DNA of 64,000 nt, taken from contig CAZYQI010000011.1 of NCBI GenBank assembly GCA_964649745.1, forward strand, positions 32,059 to 96,058, given 5' to 3'. Below, piece by piece: positions 18,459-28,216 of the stretch. Numbering within the stretch: position 1 is the stretch's first letter; each line of letters opens with the position of its first letter. This DNA is from CAZEHS01 sp964649745 (lineage in GTDB: Bacteria; Bacillota; Clostridia; Peptostreptococcales; Acidaminobacteraceae). The notes beneath the pieces were generated by a model, which did not search any database, was not told where the DNA came from, and was given only the letters and a program-made list of their open reading frames with translations. The position numbers and the translations under genes were made by a program.

Positions 18459-19586
18459 TTATTTCTTTTGTCGTCTGTCCGGCATGACAATCTCTGTAAT
18501 CCGGATACCGTAATTTTCATCTACAACCACTACCTCGCCTTTGGCAATCAGCTTGCCGTTGGCGTTTATATCAAGAGATTCACCCACCAGCTTGTCCAGT
18601 TCCACAACCGTCCCTGGTGAAAAATCCAGAATCTCACTAATCCTTTTCACAGTTCGTCCCAGTTCAACAGATATTTCAAGAGGAACATCCCGGATAAGGC
18701 CGATATCACTATGATAATTTCCAAAACTGGCCCCTTCATCAAAACTATTAAACTGAAGGGGTTGAGCATTCACCGGCGCATTCTGTCTCGGCGCCTGAGG
18801 CTGTTCATAATACTCCTCACGGTACTCCTGCGGCGCCGTGCGGGGAGCCACTTTCTCAGCCGGTGGCGGCGCTGACTTTGGAGGCGCCTTTTCAACCGGT
18901 GGCGGCGCGGCAACAGGAGCCGTGGTTTTTCCCATCAACCGCTCAACCATGGCTTTTGCCCATTCCACCGGCATGATCTGCATGATTTCACTATCCACCA
19001 GATCGCCGATGGTCATTCGGAAGGACACACTCACAATACTGGAATCCGGTGCGAGGTTATAAACACCTACATCAAACTGATCCAGTGTATCATAAAAAGC
19101 TTCCGGAGGCGATATATCGATTTTGTGTCCCAGCATTTCGGAAAGTGATGTGGAGGATGAGCCGATCATCTGATTCATCGCTTCACTGATGGCGCTAAGA
19201 TGAAGGTCTGTCAGTTCATCCGAAACGTTGGTGCCGCCTCCGCCCATCATCAGGTCCGTAATAACCTTAACATCCCGTTCGTTAATAACCAGAAGGTTAA
19301 GGCCGTCAATCCCCATTTTATAATGAATGACAATGGTGACTACTTTATCGGTATGCTGGGAGGCAATCTCGTTGAAGCTGGTTTCTTTAACCCTGGGGGT
19401 AGTGATGGTGACCTTTTGGCCCAACAAGGTGAACAGCGTGGTCGCAGCAGTACCCATACTGATGTTCCCGATTTCGCCCAATGCATCCTTTTCATCGTCC
19501 GTCAGCATTGAAACCGGTTCGGATTCGCTTACCAGCGCACCTCCCAACAATGCATTGATCTCGTCCTGAGAAAGCATATCAGCCAT
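18459..19586 (-). CDS. fliY: Flagellar switch protein and CheY-P phosphatase FliY
   Basis: FliY replaces FliN in many Gram-positives and also dephosphorylates CheY-P. In the 375-residue protein residues 1-15 (MADMLSQDEINALLG) form the short switch/CheY-binding motif. The CheC-like domain carries DALGEIGNISMGTAATTL (about 34-51) and ISEAMNQMIGSSSTSLSEML. A Pro/Ala-rich linker (about 222-275) leads to the C-terminal FliN domain (DVPLEISVELGRTVKRISEIL to the end). It overlaps fliM by 8 bp. Confidence 0.95.
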   Translation of the reverse strand: MADMLSQDEINALLGGALVSESEPVSMLTDDEKDALGEIGNISMGTAATTLFTLLGQKVTITTPRVKETSFNEIASQHTDKVVTIVIHYKMGIDGLNLLVINERDVKVITDLMMGGGGTNVSDELTDLHLSAISEAMNQMIGSSSTSLSEMLGHKIDISPPEAFYDTLDQFDVGVYNLAPDSSIVSVSFRMTIGDLVDSEIMQIMPVEWAKAMVERLMGKTTAPVAAPPPVEKAPPKSAPPPAEKVAPRTAPQEYREEYYEQPQAPRQNAPVNAQPLQFNSFDEGASFGNYHSDIGLIRDVPLEISVELGRTVKRISEILDFSPGTVVELDKLVGESLDINANGKLIAKGEVVVVDENYGIRITEIVMPDRRQKK

Positions 19587-20583
19587 CCATATCCACTCCT
19601 TCCTCTAATTGCCGTGTTATACGGACGGCCATTCGGTTGTTCTTCACCCCTGGCTGACCAAAATACTTCAATTCCTGATCCACAAACACTTCCAGCTCAT
19701 CGTTGACTTTGCTGCCCAGCAATACGACATCTCCCACCTGAAGACTTAGGAATTCCTCCACCAAGAGGCTGGATCTGCCGATGATGGCCTTCACTTCCAG
19801 GTTCGCTTTCTCAATGCGCTTGTGCAGCGCCGATCGTTCCACATCCGTAAGCTGTTTTTTAAGATTCGACTGAAACCATAGCTTGGATGTGAGATTTGGC
19901 AGTATCGGCTCAATAACATAGTGGGGTATTGCAATATTGACCATACCTTCCACATCGCCGATCTTGAGATTGAAGGTGATCAGCGCAATGGACTCGCTGG
20001 GTGATACAATTTGGGCAAACTGAGAATTGGTTTCAATGTTCTCCAGCTTTGGTTTTAGCTCAATAATATTGCCCCAAGGCTCCTTCAGAAGGTTGATGAA
20101 CTTGTTCATGATATTCTTCAAAAGCACCATTTCAATCTCGGTCAGGGCTCTTGCCTCTTTAAGGAGACCTGTTTTACCTGCTCCCCCAAGAACCCTCTCA
20201 ATCATGGCGAAGGCCACATCCACCGCAATATCGATGATGATTTGTCCGTCCAGAGGCGAAAACTTAACGATTCCGAGAATGGCAGGGTTGGATACCGAGT
20301 TGGAGAACTCACTATAGGTCATTCCCTGGGTTGAGAGAACGTCCACTTCGATATACGTTCTTAGATACCCCGAAAGGAAGTTGTTCAACAGCCTGCTGAA
20401 ATTCTCATGAATGATTTCAAGAGTCCTTAACTGGTCCTTGCCGAACTTGTCCGGCCGCCTGAAATCGTACTTCTTGATTTTCTTCTCGCGTTTTTCCTCT
20501 TCTATCTCAGTGACGTCAACCTCTCCGGAGCTTAATGCACTTAGAAGATCGTCTATTTCATTTTGAGAGAGAACGTCTGACAT
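19579..20583 (-). CDS. fliM: Flagellar motor switch protein FliM
   Basis: FliM is the C-ring component bound by CheY-P. The 334-residue protein has the N-terminal CheY-binding peptide LSQNEIDDLL. The middle domain contains YDFRRPDKFGKDQLRTLEIIHENFSRLLNNFLSGYLRTYIEVDV, the family signature, and the C-terminal SpoA/FliN-like domain starts near residue 250. It lies upstream of fliY and downstream of fliL. Confidence 0.97.
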   Translation of the reverse strand: MSDVLSQNEIDDLLSALSSGEVDVTEIEEEKREKKIKKYDFRRPDKFGKDQLRTLEIIHENFSRLLNNFLSGYLRTYIEVDVLSTQGMTYSEFSNSVSNPAILGIVKFSPLDGQIIIDIAVDVAFAMIERVLGGAGKTGLLKEARALTEIEMVLLKNIMNKFINLLKEPWGNIIELKPKLENIETNSQFAQIVSPSESIALITFNLKIGDVEGMVNIAIPHYVIEPILPNLTSKLWFQSNLKKQLTDVERSALHKRIEKANLEVKAIIGRSSLLVEEFLSLQVGDVVLLGSKVNDELEVFVDQELKYFGQPGVKNNRMAVRITRQLEEGVDMDG

Positions 20584-20629
20584 AGTTTCACCACCTGGTT
20601 TTATGAAGATGGCCTAAAAAATCTTTAGA

Positions 20630-21043
20630 CTATTGAACGATAAAATCTAAAAAAAGCACATCCGTTATCTGTTCGGAATCTGCTTCCGCTATCCCCTGAA
20701 CAAGCTCCAGGATATCGGTCCGCAGGCGCTCCTGACCATTGGTCGCAGACAATTGCTCCAAGGTCTTGGTTCGATAAAGTTGATTAATGTCGTTGACAAT
20801 CCGGGTCTTATGACCGGTGAGCTTCTCTGTCAAGGCCTCATCCGTGTACTGAATAACGATTTTAGACTTCAGTATCTTCCCGGGGTCGGCAATGTTGGAG
20901 TACATTTCATCCAGTTCAAATTCCAGTGTCACCGTTGGTTCATTGGCAGGATCTTTCTTATTGAAAACCAAAAAATACAATGCTACCACAATACTCACAA
21001 CTAAAACCAGAGCAATCCCGGCGATAATGATAATTTTCTTCAT
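20630..21043 (-). CDS. fliL: Flagellar basal body-associated protein FliL
   Basis: FliL is an inner-membrane protein around the stator that supports torque. The 137-residue protein has one N-terminal membrane helix (about 5-28) and an extracytoplasmic stomatin-like domain (about 40-137). It lies between motB and fliM. Confidence 0.85.
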   Translation of the reverse strand: MKKIIIIAGIALVLVVSIVVALYFLVFNKKDPANEPTVTLEFELDEMYSNIADPGKILKSKIVIQYTDEALTEKLTGHKTRIVNDINQLYRTKTLEQLSATNGQERLRTDILELVQGIAEADSEQITDVLFLDFIVQ

Positions 21044-21070
21044 AAAGACCTCATTCTCCTTCTTTTTATT

Positions 21071-21820
21071 CTAATTTCCCGGTGTTTCTTTTGCTTCTGA
21101 GCTCCGAAGGATGACAACATCCACCCGACGATTCAAAGCGCGGCCTTGTGATGTATCGTTGCTGGCCACCGGATAATGCTCACCATACCCTGAAGCAGTG
21201 AATCGATCTGCCTTGAAGCCAGTATTTTCAACATAATATCGAATCACGCTGGCCGCACGGCCAGACGACAATTCCCAATTGGACGGAAAGCGGACCGTAT
21301 TTATCGGAACATTATCCGTATGTCCTTCTACCCGGATATGGCGTTCTGCAAACTCCGGCTTGTTTAAAAGATCACCCAGGAACTGAAGAATTTGAAGCGC
21401 TTCCGGCTTCAAATCCGCCTTTCCCGAGTCGAACAACACATTATCCTTAAAACGCAACAACAACCCCCTTGCATCCAGTTCAACCAGAACATTGGCTTGA
21501 AGGTTGTGCTGTTCCAGATACGCTTCCATCTGTTCTTTCAACTGCTTGAGATTTTCAGCTTCTTGGGGAGATTCGGTCACCTGGGTTTCCGGCATGCCGT
21601 TAAATACCATGGGACCGTCTACCAACGTGTTCCCACCGGGCAATATCCCTGCGGAGCCTTGAAAGGATTGCATGACTGCTTTAAACTTCTGTGCATCAAT
21701 AGCTGAAAATGAAAACAAAAGAACAAAAAAGCACATCAGCAGTGTAACAAGATCAGAGAAGGTGGCCATCCATTCCGGCAGGCCCGCTTTTGGCTCTTCA
21801 GGCTTCCGTTTTCTGCTCAT
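21071..21820 (-). CDS. motB: Flagellar motor stator protein MotB
   Basis: MotB anchors the stator to peptidoglycan and holds the proton-carrying Asp. In the 249-residue protein the single membrane helix starts with the conserved PEWMATFSDLVTLLMCFFVLLFSFS (ion-binding Asp at about residue 23). The C-terminal OmpA-like peptidoglycan-binding domain shows IRVEGHTDNVPINTVRFPSNWELSSGRAASVIRYY. It overlaps motA by 4 bp. Confidence 0.96.
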   Translation of the reverse strand: MSRKRKPEEPKAGLPEWMATFSDLVTLLMCFFVLLFSFSAIDAQKFKAVMQSFQGSAGILPGGNTLVDGPMVFNGMPETQVTESPQEAENLKQLKEQMEAYLEQHNLQANVLVELDARGLLLRFKDNVLFDSGKADLKPEALQILQFLGDLLNKPEFAERHIRVEGHTDNVPINTVRFPSNWELSSGRAASVIRYYVENTGFKADRFTASGYGEHYPVASNDTSQGRALNRRVDVVILRSSEAKETPGN

Positions 21821-22617
21821 GCTTTTTCCTCAGCTGCTTCAGGTGTGCCTGCACCCTTCCGCAGACTTGGAGGTAGGAATGCCTTGAGTTTCTCTTCGAT
21901 AATCCTGGGATTTTCCCCCGCTTGGATGGAGAGAAGTCCTTCCACCATAATCTCACGAACCAATACCTCTTCCTTAGACTTGATACTCACCTTGTTAGAC
22001 ATTGGAATAAAAATAAGGTTGGCCAGTACGGAGCCATAGAAGGTTGTTATAAGGGCAACACCCATAGAGGGTCCAATGGAGCTGGGATCGTCAAGGTTCT
22101 TAAGCATGGCAATCAGACCGATCAGGGTTCCAATCATTCCAAAGGCCGGCCCCAGAGACCCGAAGGTGTCCAGAAGGCCTTTTCCCTGGCTGTGCCGCGC
22201 CTCCATATAAGCGATTTCTGTTTCAAGAATATTCTTAACCAGCTCTGGATCCGTTCCATCTACAATCAGCATAACACCCTTTTTCAGGAAATCATCATTG
22301 ACTTGATCCACTGCTTCCTCTAACGCCAAAAGGCCCTCGCGGCGAGCCACGTTAGCCAGATCAATAATCTTGGTAATAATATCCGATACACTTATTGTTG
22401 ATGTGGTCATGGTCTGTTTAAAAATAGCCCCACAGCCCAGAACCCATTTCAACGGAAAAGACACAAATACTGCTGCGAAAGAGCCACCAATAACGATTAC
22501 AACGGATGGAACGTCCACAAAGGCCATAACACTGACGCCACCAATTACGATACTCCATACGATAAGCACGATACCGAGTACGATACCACCAATCGTTCCT
22601 ATATCCAAAAGGTACAC
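21817..22617 (-). CDS. motA: Flagellar motor stator protein MotA
   Basis: MotA is the ion-channel partner of MotB and drives rotation through the FliG contact loop. The 266-residue protein has four membrane helices (about 4-24, 33-55, 147-170, 182-203) and the large cytoplasmic loop between helices 2 and 3. Signature parts are GLLDTFGSLGPAFGMIGTLIGLIAML and GVALITTFYGSVLANLIFIPMSNK. It lies 1 bp after flbD. Confidence 0.96.
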   Translation of the reverse strand: MYLLDIGTIGGIVLGIVLIVWSIVIGGVSVMAFVDVPSVVIVIGGSFAAVFVSFPLKWVLGCGAIFKQTMTTSTISVSDIITKIIDLANVARREGLLALEEAVDQVNDDFLKKGVMLIVDGTDPELVKNILETEIAYMEARHSQGKGLLDTFGSLGPAFGMIGTLIGLIAMLKNLDDPSSIGPSMGVALITTFYGSVLANLIFIPMSNKVSIKSKEEVLVREIMVEGLLSIQAGENPRIIEEKLKAFLPPSLRKGAGTPEAAEEKA

Positions 22618-22618
22618 C

Positions 22619-22831
22619 TCATTCCTTGATTTGGTCTTTGAAAGCAGGTAAAATACTAATCTTGTGCCTATATTGTACTATCCTGTCAATTAACTCGTCA
22701 ATACTCTCCAGGGCTATTATTTTGTGCCCTGTAGTCAGCGTAATTACCGTGTCCGGAGTACTTTCCAAGGTTTCCACCAAATCTTGATTTACATAAATTT
22801 CCTTTCCGTTAAGTCGGGTTACCTTTATCAT
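22619..22831 (-). CDS. flbD: FlbD-family flagellar protein
   Basis: FlbD/SwrD-type proteins are small and sit between flgE and motA/fliL. In B. subtilis SwrD raises motor power. The 70-residue protein begins MIKVTRLNGKEIYVNQDLVETLESTPDTVITLTTGHKIIALESIDELID, a full match to the family pattern. The ATG at 22831 has a GGAGG site 6 bases upstream. The longer frame from 22846 has no site. Confidence 0.92.
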   Translation of the reverse strand: MIKVTRLNGKEIYVNQDLVETLESTPDTVITLTTGHKIIALESIDELIDRIVQYRHKISILPAFKDQIKE

Positions 22832-22891
22832 AACACACCTCCGCATAAGAAAAACAAGGTCCCTTGCCTGGCAAGGAACCTTATTCAGCTA

Positions 22892-24283
22892 TTACCGCTT
22901 AAGATTTACCAGCTCCTGCAGCATCTCATCGGTGGTGGTGATGATCCGTGAGTTGGCCTGGAAGCCCCGTTGAGTGGTGATCATTTCTGTGAATTGCTGT
23001 GAAAGGTCTACGTTGGACATCTCCAGAGCCCCCGGCGCCAGAGTGCCGAAGCTGCCTGCCCCTGGATTTCCCATCCGCTCGTCTCCGGAGTTGGAGGTGG
23101 ATACAAACAGGTTGGCGCCCGTTTTACGAAGACCGGCAGGGTTGTCGAAGCCTGCCAATGCAATCGTGGCCAGAGTGCTTTTTTTACCGTTGGTGTAGGT
23201 TGCTTCTACATCCCCTTTGGCAGAGATATTGAAGCTGTCGATGCTGCCGGGGGAATTGCCGTACTTTTGCGTGCCGGAAATATTGGAAAGGGAGTTGTTG
23301 GAGGTAACCTTAGCAAACAGATTGGATTTTCCGGCCGCTGCCTGTGTGATGGGCAGGACGATATTTTCCGCTCCGGGATAATTCAACTGGATATTGTGAC
23401 CGGCAGCCAGGGCTGTGGCCGCAGTGTCTGTCTGCAGTTGATTAAACGTTCCATCGGTATTGAAGAAAGCGTAGATATTTGCAGAAGGGATTGCCGCAAC
23501 ACTGCCTGCCGGATTCCCTGTCCACGGAAACACCTGAAGGTCCGCAATCGGAGGCGTAGCATTGGGGTCACCGCCCTGCACGATGGTCACCGGCCTGTAG
23601 TAGACACCCGGTGTTGTTGAACTTTCTACCTTGTCGCCGAACTGAACGTTTACCTTGTGTGTTGCACCCAGGGAATCGTACACTGTCATGGTAGTGGTAT
23701 ACGATTTGTCCAAGACATTAATATTGCCGCTCAATGTCCACTCGTCACCTTTAAGAGCTCCCGGTGCAACGGTCGGGGGGTATACCGTCGGATCAACCGG
23801 CTTAGGTCCTGATGAGTTTGCTATCATGGTCTTTGATTTGTCAATCACGATGGGGCTCCCGTCCAGGCCCAAAACCTTAAGCCCCCCCGGGGTAACCAAA
23901 TTTCCCCCCACATCTACGCTGAAGTTCCCGGCTCGGGTATAGTACCGGTTCTGTCCGCCGTCGTTGGATACAACGAAAAATCCGTTTCCGTCGATCATCA
24001 AGTCGGTTGGATTATCCGTCCGTTGGGTTGAGCCCTGGGTATGGATAACATCCATTGCTGCCACATTCACGCCCAGACCGATGGACTGGGGGTTTGTACC
24101 GCCGCGGCCGCTGGTGTCCGGGGAGCCTGCCCCTCGGATGGTTTGTGAGAACACTTCCTGGAATGTTACGGTCTGGCCTTTATAACCTACGGTATTGACG
24201 TTGGCGATATTGTTGCCTATTACATCCATTTTGGCCTGGTGTGCTCTGAGACCAGACACGCCTGAAAACATGGATCGCATCAT
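22892..24283 (-). CDS. flgE: Flagellar hook protein FlgE
   Basis: FlgE polymerises into the hook. The 463-residue protein has the N-terminal rod/hook signature MFSGVSGLRAHQAKMDVIGNNIANVNTVGYK, a variable Gly/Pro/Thr-rich central region (about 140-380), and the C-terminal YKQ-type end LSQQFTEMITTQRGFQANSRIITTTDEMLQELVNLKR. It is preceded by the TIGR02530 gene, flgD and fliK and followed by flbD. Confidence 0.96.
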   Translation of the reverse strand: MMRSMFSGVSGLRAHQAKMDVIGNNIANVNTVGYKGQTVTFQEVFSQTIRGAGSPDTSGRGGTNPQSIGLGVNVAAMDVIHTQGSTQRTDNPTDLMIDGNGFFVVSNDGGQNRYYTRAGNFSVDVGGNLVTPGGLKVLGLDGSPIVIDKSKTMIANSSGPKPVDPTVYPPTVAPGALKGDEWTLSGNINVLDKSYTTTMTVYDSLGATHKVNVQFGDKVESSTTPGVYYRPVTIVQGGDPNATPPIADLQVFPWTGNPAGSVAAIPSANIYAFFNTDGTFNQLQTDTAATALAAGHNIQLNYPGAENIVLPITQAAAGKSNLFAKVTSNNSLSNISGTQKYGNSPGSIDSFNISAKGDVEATYTNGKKSTLATIALAGFDNPAGLRKTGANLFVSTSNSGDERMGNPGAGSFGTLAPGALEMSNVDLSQQFTEMITTQRGFQANSRIITTTDEMLQELVNLKR

Positions 24284-24368
24284 AGGAATGACCCTCCTTT
24301 TTATAACGTGTAAGCAGTCCTGATCCCGTCAATCGGTCGGGGATCTTAGCTTCCTTTAGAAGGTCCGG

Positions 24369-24776
24369 CTAGATTATGACTGCTCCGTCGATGTTGGTAA
24401 ATACATTGTTTTTTAACTGGTCCTCAGAAGAGGCTGTGATGATGGTTTTTGATTTTACGCTGGCGATAAACACCTTGTCGTTCATCAGGATCAACGCCTC
24501 TTTAACGCCTTTTGCCTCCGCTCGGTCCACCGCATCGGATATTTTTGTAAGATCCTGCTGGGTGAGCTCGATATTGCGGCTTTTAATCCGGTCGATGGCA
24601 TGCTTGGAGAATTTTAGTTCCTGCTTGCCGATCTTGCTGAGAACGTCTTCAAAGGATGGCTGTCCCTGTTTCACCGGAATCGTTCCCTGTGTTTTTGAAA
24701 CCTCCGGGCTTATGCCGCTGTCCTGAAGAATTCTGGCTTTTCTTAACAAATAATCATTGTTCATGAGCTTTGTCAC
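24369..24776 (-). CDS. TIGR02530-type flagellar operon protein
   Basis: The 135-residue protein resembles the flagellar operon family TIGR02530, found between flgD and flgE in Firmicutes and spirochaetes. Its C-terminal part shows LKFSKHAIDRIKSRNIELTQQDLTKISDAVDRAEAKGVKEALILMNDKVFIASVKSKTIITA (about 54-115). The function is uncertain, with a role in hook assembly proposed for the family from context. It has no signal peptide or membrane segment. It lies 17 bp after flgD. Confidence 0.85.
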   Translation of the reverse strand: MTKLMNNDYLLRKARILQDSGISPEVSKTQGTIPVKQGQPSFEDVLSKIGKQELKFSKHAIDRIKSRNIELTQQDLTKISDAVDRAEAKGVKEALILMNDKVFIASVKSKTIITASSEDQLKNNVFTNIDGAVII

Positions 24777-24793
24777 AGACGCTACCTCCTTCC

Positions 24794-25255
24794 CTATTGG
24801 TAGGCAGCTTCAGCTTTCAGCAGGTTGATGAATTCGTGGATCTCATTGGCTTCTGCCTGAATGCTTTCCAATTGCTTTTTCTGTCCGTCTGTCACCCCTG
24901 TATTCATGGCCTTGATCTGTTCGATCAGGGATTCGATGGAGGTGTTCATTTTCGTAATGGTGCCGTTTCCCGACTCCACAGTTGTGGTGAGCTTTGTAAT
25001 TGCCGTATTCATGTTTGTCAGTTGTTCCAGAGAACTGAACTGCGCCATCTGAGCGATAAAATCCTTGTCTTCAAGGGGGTTCATCGGGTCCTGATGCTGT
25101 AGCTGAGTCATAAGAATGTTGATAAACTGATCCTTGTCCAAATCCTTCTTCCCGGCTGCCTGTCTCGCCGTTGTCTGTGCCTTCATGATCTCATCCAGCC
25201 GCTTGAGCTGCTCATCCGTTAAGGCCCCTGAGGGTACACCTGATACACTGGCCAT
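24794..25255 (-). CDS. flgD: Flagellar hook assembly scaffold FlgD (short form)
   Basis: FlgD caps the growing hook. The 153-residue protein has the N-terminal FlgD signature DKDQFINILMTQLQHQDPMNPLEDKDFIAQMAQFSSLEQLTNMN (about 40-83). It lacks the usual C-terminal Ig/Tudor-like domain of long FlgD proteins. Instead it ends with a helical segment, as in the short YlxG-type forms of Firmicutes. Confidence 0.92.
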   Translation of the reverse strand: MASVSGVPSGALTDEQLKRLDEIMKAQTTARQAAGKKDLDKDQFINILMTQLQHQDPMNPLEDKDFIAQMAQFSSLEQLTNMNTAITKLTTTVESGNGTITKMNTSIESLIEQIKAMNTGVTDGQKKQLESIQAEANEIHEFINLLKAEAAYQ

Positions 25256-25266
25256 ATGGACACCTC

Positions 25267-26934
25267 CTATCCCAAATAATCGATGGTGGATTCATGATGA
25301 ACAGATTCCAGCGACATCAGCCTCTGTTCTATCCGTTCAAGATTTCCTTCCACCCGTTGTGCGCGTGTCTGACGTTCTTTTCCGTTGTTGCCTTGCTGTT
25401 GGTTCTGATTATCTTTTCTTACGGACACGTTCAGGTCAAAGACATTAAAACCCTTATCCTGAAGCGCACTGCGTAAATCCTGGAGGTTTGATTCCAGCGC
25501 CTGCTTCACAGCCTGGGATTCCACCTGGAATTCTGCCATTACAATACCTTTTTCAATGGATACCTTGAGGGATACATTCCCCAGGCTTTCCGGCTTCAGT
25601 TTCATGATCATCTCGGACTTCATATCATCCGATTTGAAGTTTGTCTTAACAGATTCAATCACCTGTTCCATGATTCGGCTTTGGTACTGTCCTTTAGCCT
25701 CAACACCATCCTTGATGGCATCCAGTGTATCCTGAAAGGCCTGGGGATTCTGAATCGGTTGTGTTGTTTGAGTTACCGGCTGCTTGGTGGCTGCCTGGGT
25801 TTGTTTTTCAATCGGAGCAGTGGAGGTTTCAGCTGTTTTATTTGTCTTCTCCGTTTTGTCTGCTTCTTTAGAATCTACCGGCTGCACCGTGAAGGCTTGC
25901 TGGTTTTGGCCGGCCATTTGTTCCTCAGCGGTCTGCGCGTCTGTCTGCTGATCGTCCACACCTGATTTTGCTACAGCTGAGACCGTTTCAGCAGAATCCG
26001 CTTCAGCGGAGAGATCCACCGTAAGCTCCTGAGGTTTTTCCTGTTCGATTGCTGTCACCGAAGCCTTAACAACGGGAGTTTTTACCGTGATTCCGTTCAG
26101 CTTTGCCATCAGATCTGCAAGCTTATCGGTGAAGGCCGTTTCCGGTTTCGTCACCTCAGCGCTCTGGATGACTTTTATATCCGCCAGTACCGCTTCCAAT
26201 GCCTTTTTCACATCGGGGTGTTCCGCCAGTATATCCGCTTGTACCTCGATAACCTTCTCAATACCCTGAAGAATCGGATTCCCTTTAATTTCAGGCGTTT
26301 GACGGTTGTCCCAGTGCACTGCGGAAGATTTTGCGTCTTGCTTTTCTGCCGATTTGCCGATTGAAAGGCCGTTACTCCCGGCACCTTGTTCTTTTGCAGG
26401 AACCGCTGTGACTCCAGCTGTTGTTTCAACTGCGGGTCCAATCGCTTCCACCGGAGGCGCCTTCGCTGTTTCAGCGTTCTCAGCAGATGGGGTTCCTTCT
26501 TTCATCGCTTCAGCCAGCGCCTTGATTTGGCCCATGTAATCCTTTAGGTCATCCGCCATTTTCTGGAGCTGCTCAGGGGAAACATCCGGGTCTTTCATCG
26601 CTTCCAGGGTGTCCCTTACCTTTTTCATCAGTTCCTTCATCTTTTCCTTGGCTGGATTCTTTGTCATGGGTTTTTCGGATCTTTCGGGTTTTTCCGGCTT
26701 TTCAGCTCTGTCCAAGGGCCTTTTCTCATTCGACCGGTCTGCCACTGCCGCCTGTCTTTCCGCACGGCCGGATGGAGTTACGGGAACCGTTGGATTTTCA
26801 CGGCGCACCTGCATCCTTTTCTCAAAAAGCTCTGCAAAGGACTGATCGCTCTTTTTGTGCGTTCCGTTTCGTTGCAGGGCTTCCGCGCTTTTACCCGGCA
26901 GCAGGGTCTGTGCAATCATACTACTGCCTGACAT
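25267..26934 (-). CDS. fliK: Flagellar hook-length control protein FliK
   Basis: FliK measures hook length and triggers the FlhB switch. The 555-residue protein has a long low-complexity, Lys/Glu/Ala/Thr-rich region (about 25-410). The C-terminal hook-length control domain follows (SDDMKSEMIMKLKPESLGNVSLKVSIEKGIVMAEFQVESQAVKQALESNLQDLRSALQDKGFNVFDLNVSV, about 431-500), then a Gln/Arg-rich tail. It lies between the YlxF-like gene and flgD. Confidence 0.93.
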   Translation of the reverse strand: MSGSSMIAQTLLPGKSAEALQRNGTHKKSDQSFAELFEKRMQVRRENPTVPVTPSGRAERQAAVADRSNEKRPLDRAEKPEKPERSEKPMTKNPAKEKMKELMKKVRDTLEAMKDPDVSPEQLQKMADDLKDYMGQIKALAEAMKEGTPSAENAETAKAPPVEAIGPAVETTAGVTAVPAKEQGAGSNGLSIGKSAEKQDAKSSAVHWDNRQTPEIKGNPILQGIEKVIEVQADILAEHPDVKKALEAVLADIKVIQSAEVTKPETAFTDKLADLMAKLNGITVKTPVVKASVTAIEQEKPQELTVDLSAEADSAETVSAVAKSGVDDQQTDAQTAEEQMAGQNQQAFTVQPVDSKEADKTEKTNKTAETSTAPIEKQTQAATKQPVTQTTQPIQNPQAFQDTLDAIKDGVEAKGQYQSRIMEQVIESVKTNFKSDDMKSEMIMKLKPESLGNVSLKVSIEKGIVMAEFQVESQAVKQALESNLQDLRSALQDKGFNVFDLNVSVRKDNQNQQQGNNGKERQTRAQRVEGNLERIEQRLMSLESVHHESTIDYLG

Positions 26935-26949
26935 GTGTCCACCTCCTAT

Positions 26950-28200
26950 TCAGTTTTGTGGGAGTGTGAGCTTTTTTGACACCTCCGATGATAATGTACT
27001 GTCGAAGAAGGTGAGAATAGCCGCCACTTTCTTCTGACTCATCTTCTTCAGCACAGCTATGGCCAGATCCTCGTCGGAAATACGGATTTCATCGCCGTTG
27101 TTGAGGGGATACGCCTTGTAAGCGCCGGCATTTTGAAAATACCTCTTGAGTATTTCCGAGATGTTCTGATCATCCAGCTTGCTGAAGATATTATTAAGCT
27201 CATTGATATTATCGTCAAAAGCCTTGTAAACCTTAAGGGCCTTTTGAATATCTTCTGTCAGTTTATCTTCACCGTTTTTCAGTTTCTGCTGATCCTTTAC
27301 GGTATTGAGCACCTTAAATACCAGCTCCTGGTCCTGAACCTTTGCAAGAACCTCCCCGGACTTCACCGGTCCCATCTCTCCATAAATAACAGCAAGATCT
27401 TCAATTTTATATGTTTCTTCACTCCCTAAAGTGACCGCAAGCTTTGATGCGTCTTCTGTAGAAAGAATCTGTGCTGTATTCATAAGCTCCATGCGACGAT
27501 TTTCGCGATTCGACATCAGGGAACGAATGGCATTGGCCTTCTCGCTGGAGAAATTAGCCAAAACCTGGGTTCGATCCTCCGGTCTCAGCATTTCCAGATA
27601 CGCGGCAACCCGGGCATCTGCGCTGAATTCCAGTATTTCAGAGACTTTTCGGATTCCATCCCGATTTTCATTGATAATGATGTGGAGCTCATCCAATGCC
27701 CCGATCATACTGAGGCTGTCAATGTATTTCGCCCTGTCTGTCAGAGCAGTATCCCTTTCCTTATTGATTGATTCCACCGTGGACATCAGGACATTTTTTT
27801 TCAGATTGGCTTGTCTTAGCTGTTCCAGAATGGAATCGGCTTCGTTGGGATCCTGACGAAGCATGCCTTTTACCACCTCGTTGTACAAGGCCTCATCCTC
27901 TTTTTTAATGAGATTGAGCTTGTCCACCGCCCTGTCTTTTTCGATACTCAGGAAATAATCTGAAATCGCCTGAACCTGACTTGAGGTTTCCTCCTGAGTA
28001 GGATAGCTGTCAAAAAAAGCCCCAACCGGACCTGGCAGTTGCGACAAAACCGGGTTAACTGTATTCTTCACGGTGTCACTCAGAAAATAGGCAGCTCCGA
28101 AAACCACCAGGGGAGCAACCAGAAGCGCACCGAGGATGGTGATGATAATAGAAGCGCCTCCTGATTTCTTCTCTTCTGATTTCTGATCATTCTTAGCCAT
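26950..28200 (-). CDS. YlxF/MotE-like protein with MgtE-type N domains
   Basis: Genes in this position (ylxF, motE) encode membrane proteins that act as flagellar chaperone-like factors. The roughly 416-residue protein starts MAKNDQKSEEKKSGG and has one membrane helix (about 16-40). It continues with helical segments resembling MgtE N domains (ILEFSADARVAAYLEMLRPEDRTQVLANFSSEKANAIRSLM and AAILTFFDSTLSSEVSKKL). The length is well above B. subtilis YlxF, so an extra helical domain is present. I chose the ATG at 28200 for its GGGTGG site 8 bases upstream. Confidence 0.75.
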   Translation of the reverse strand: MAKNDQKSEEKKSGGASIIITILGALLVAPLVVFGAAYFLSDTVKNTVNPVLSQLPGPVGAFFDSYPTQEETSSQVQAISDYFLSIEKDRAVDKLNLIKKEDEALYNEVVKGMLRQDPNEADSILEQLRQANLKKNVLMSTVESINKERDTALTDRAKYIDSLSMIGALDELHIIINENRDGIRKVSEILEFSADARVAAYLEMLRPEDRTQVLANFSSEKANAIRSLMSNRENRRMELMNTAQILSTEDASKLAVTLGSEETYKIEDLAVIYGEMGPVKSGEVLAKVQDQELVFKVLNTVKDQQKLKNGEDKLTEDIQKALKVYKAFDDNINELNNIFSKLDDQNISEILKRYFQNAGAYKAYPLNNGDEIRISDEDLAIAVLKKMSQKKVAAILTFFDSTLSSEVSKKLTLPQN

Positions 28201-28216
28201 CGTATTTTCCACCCTT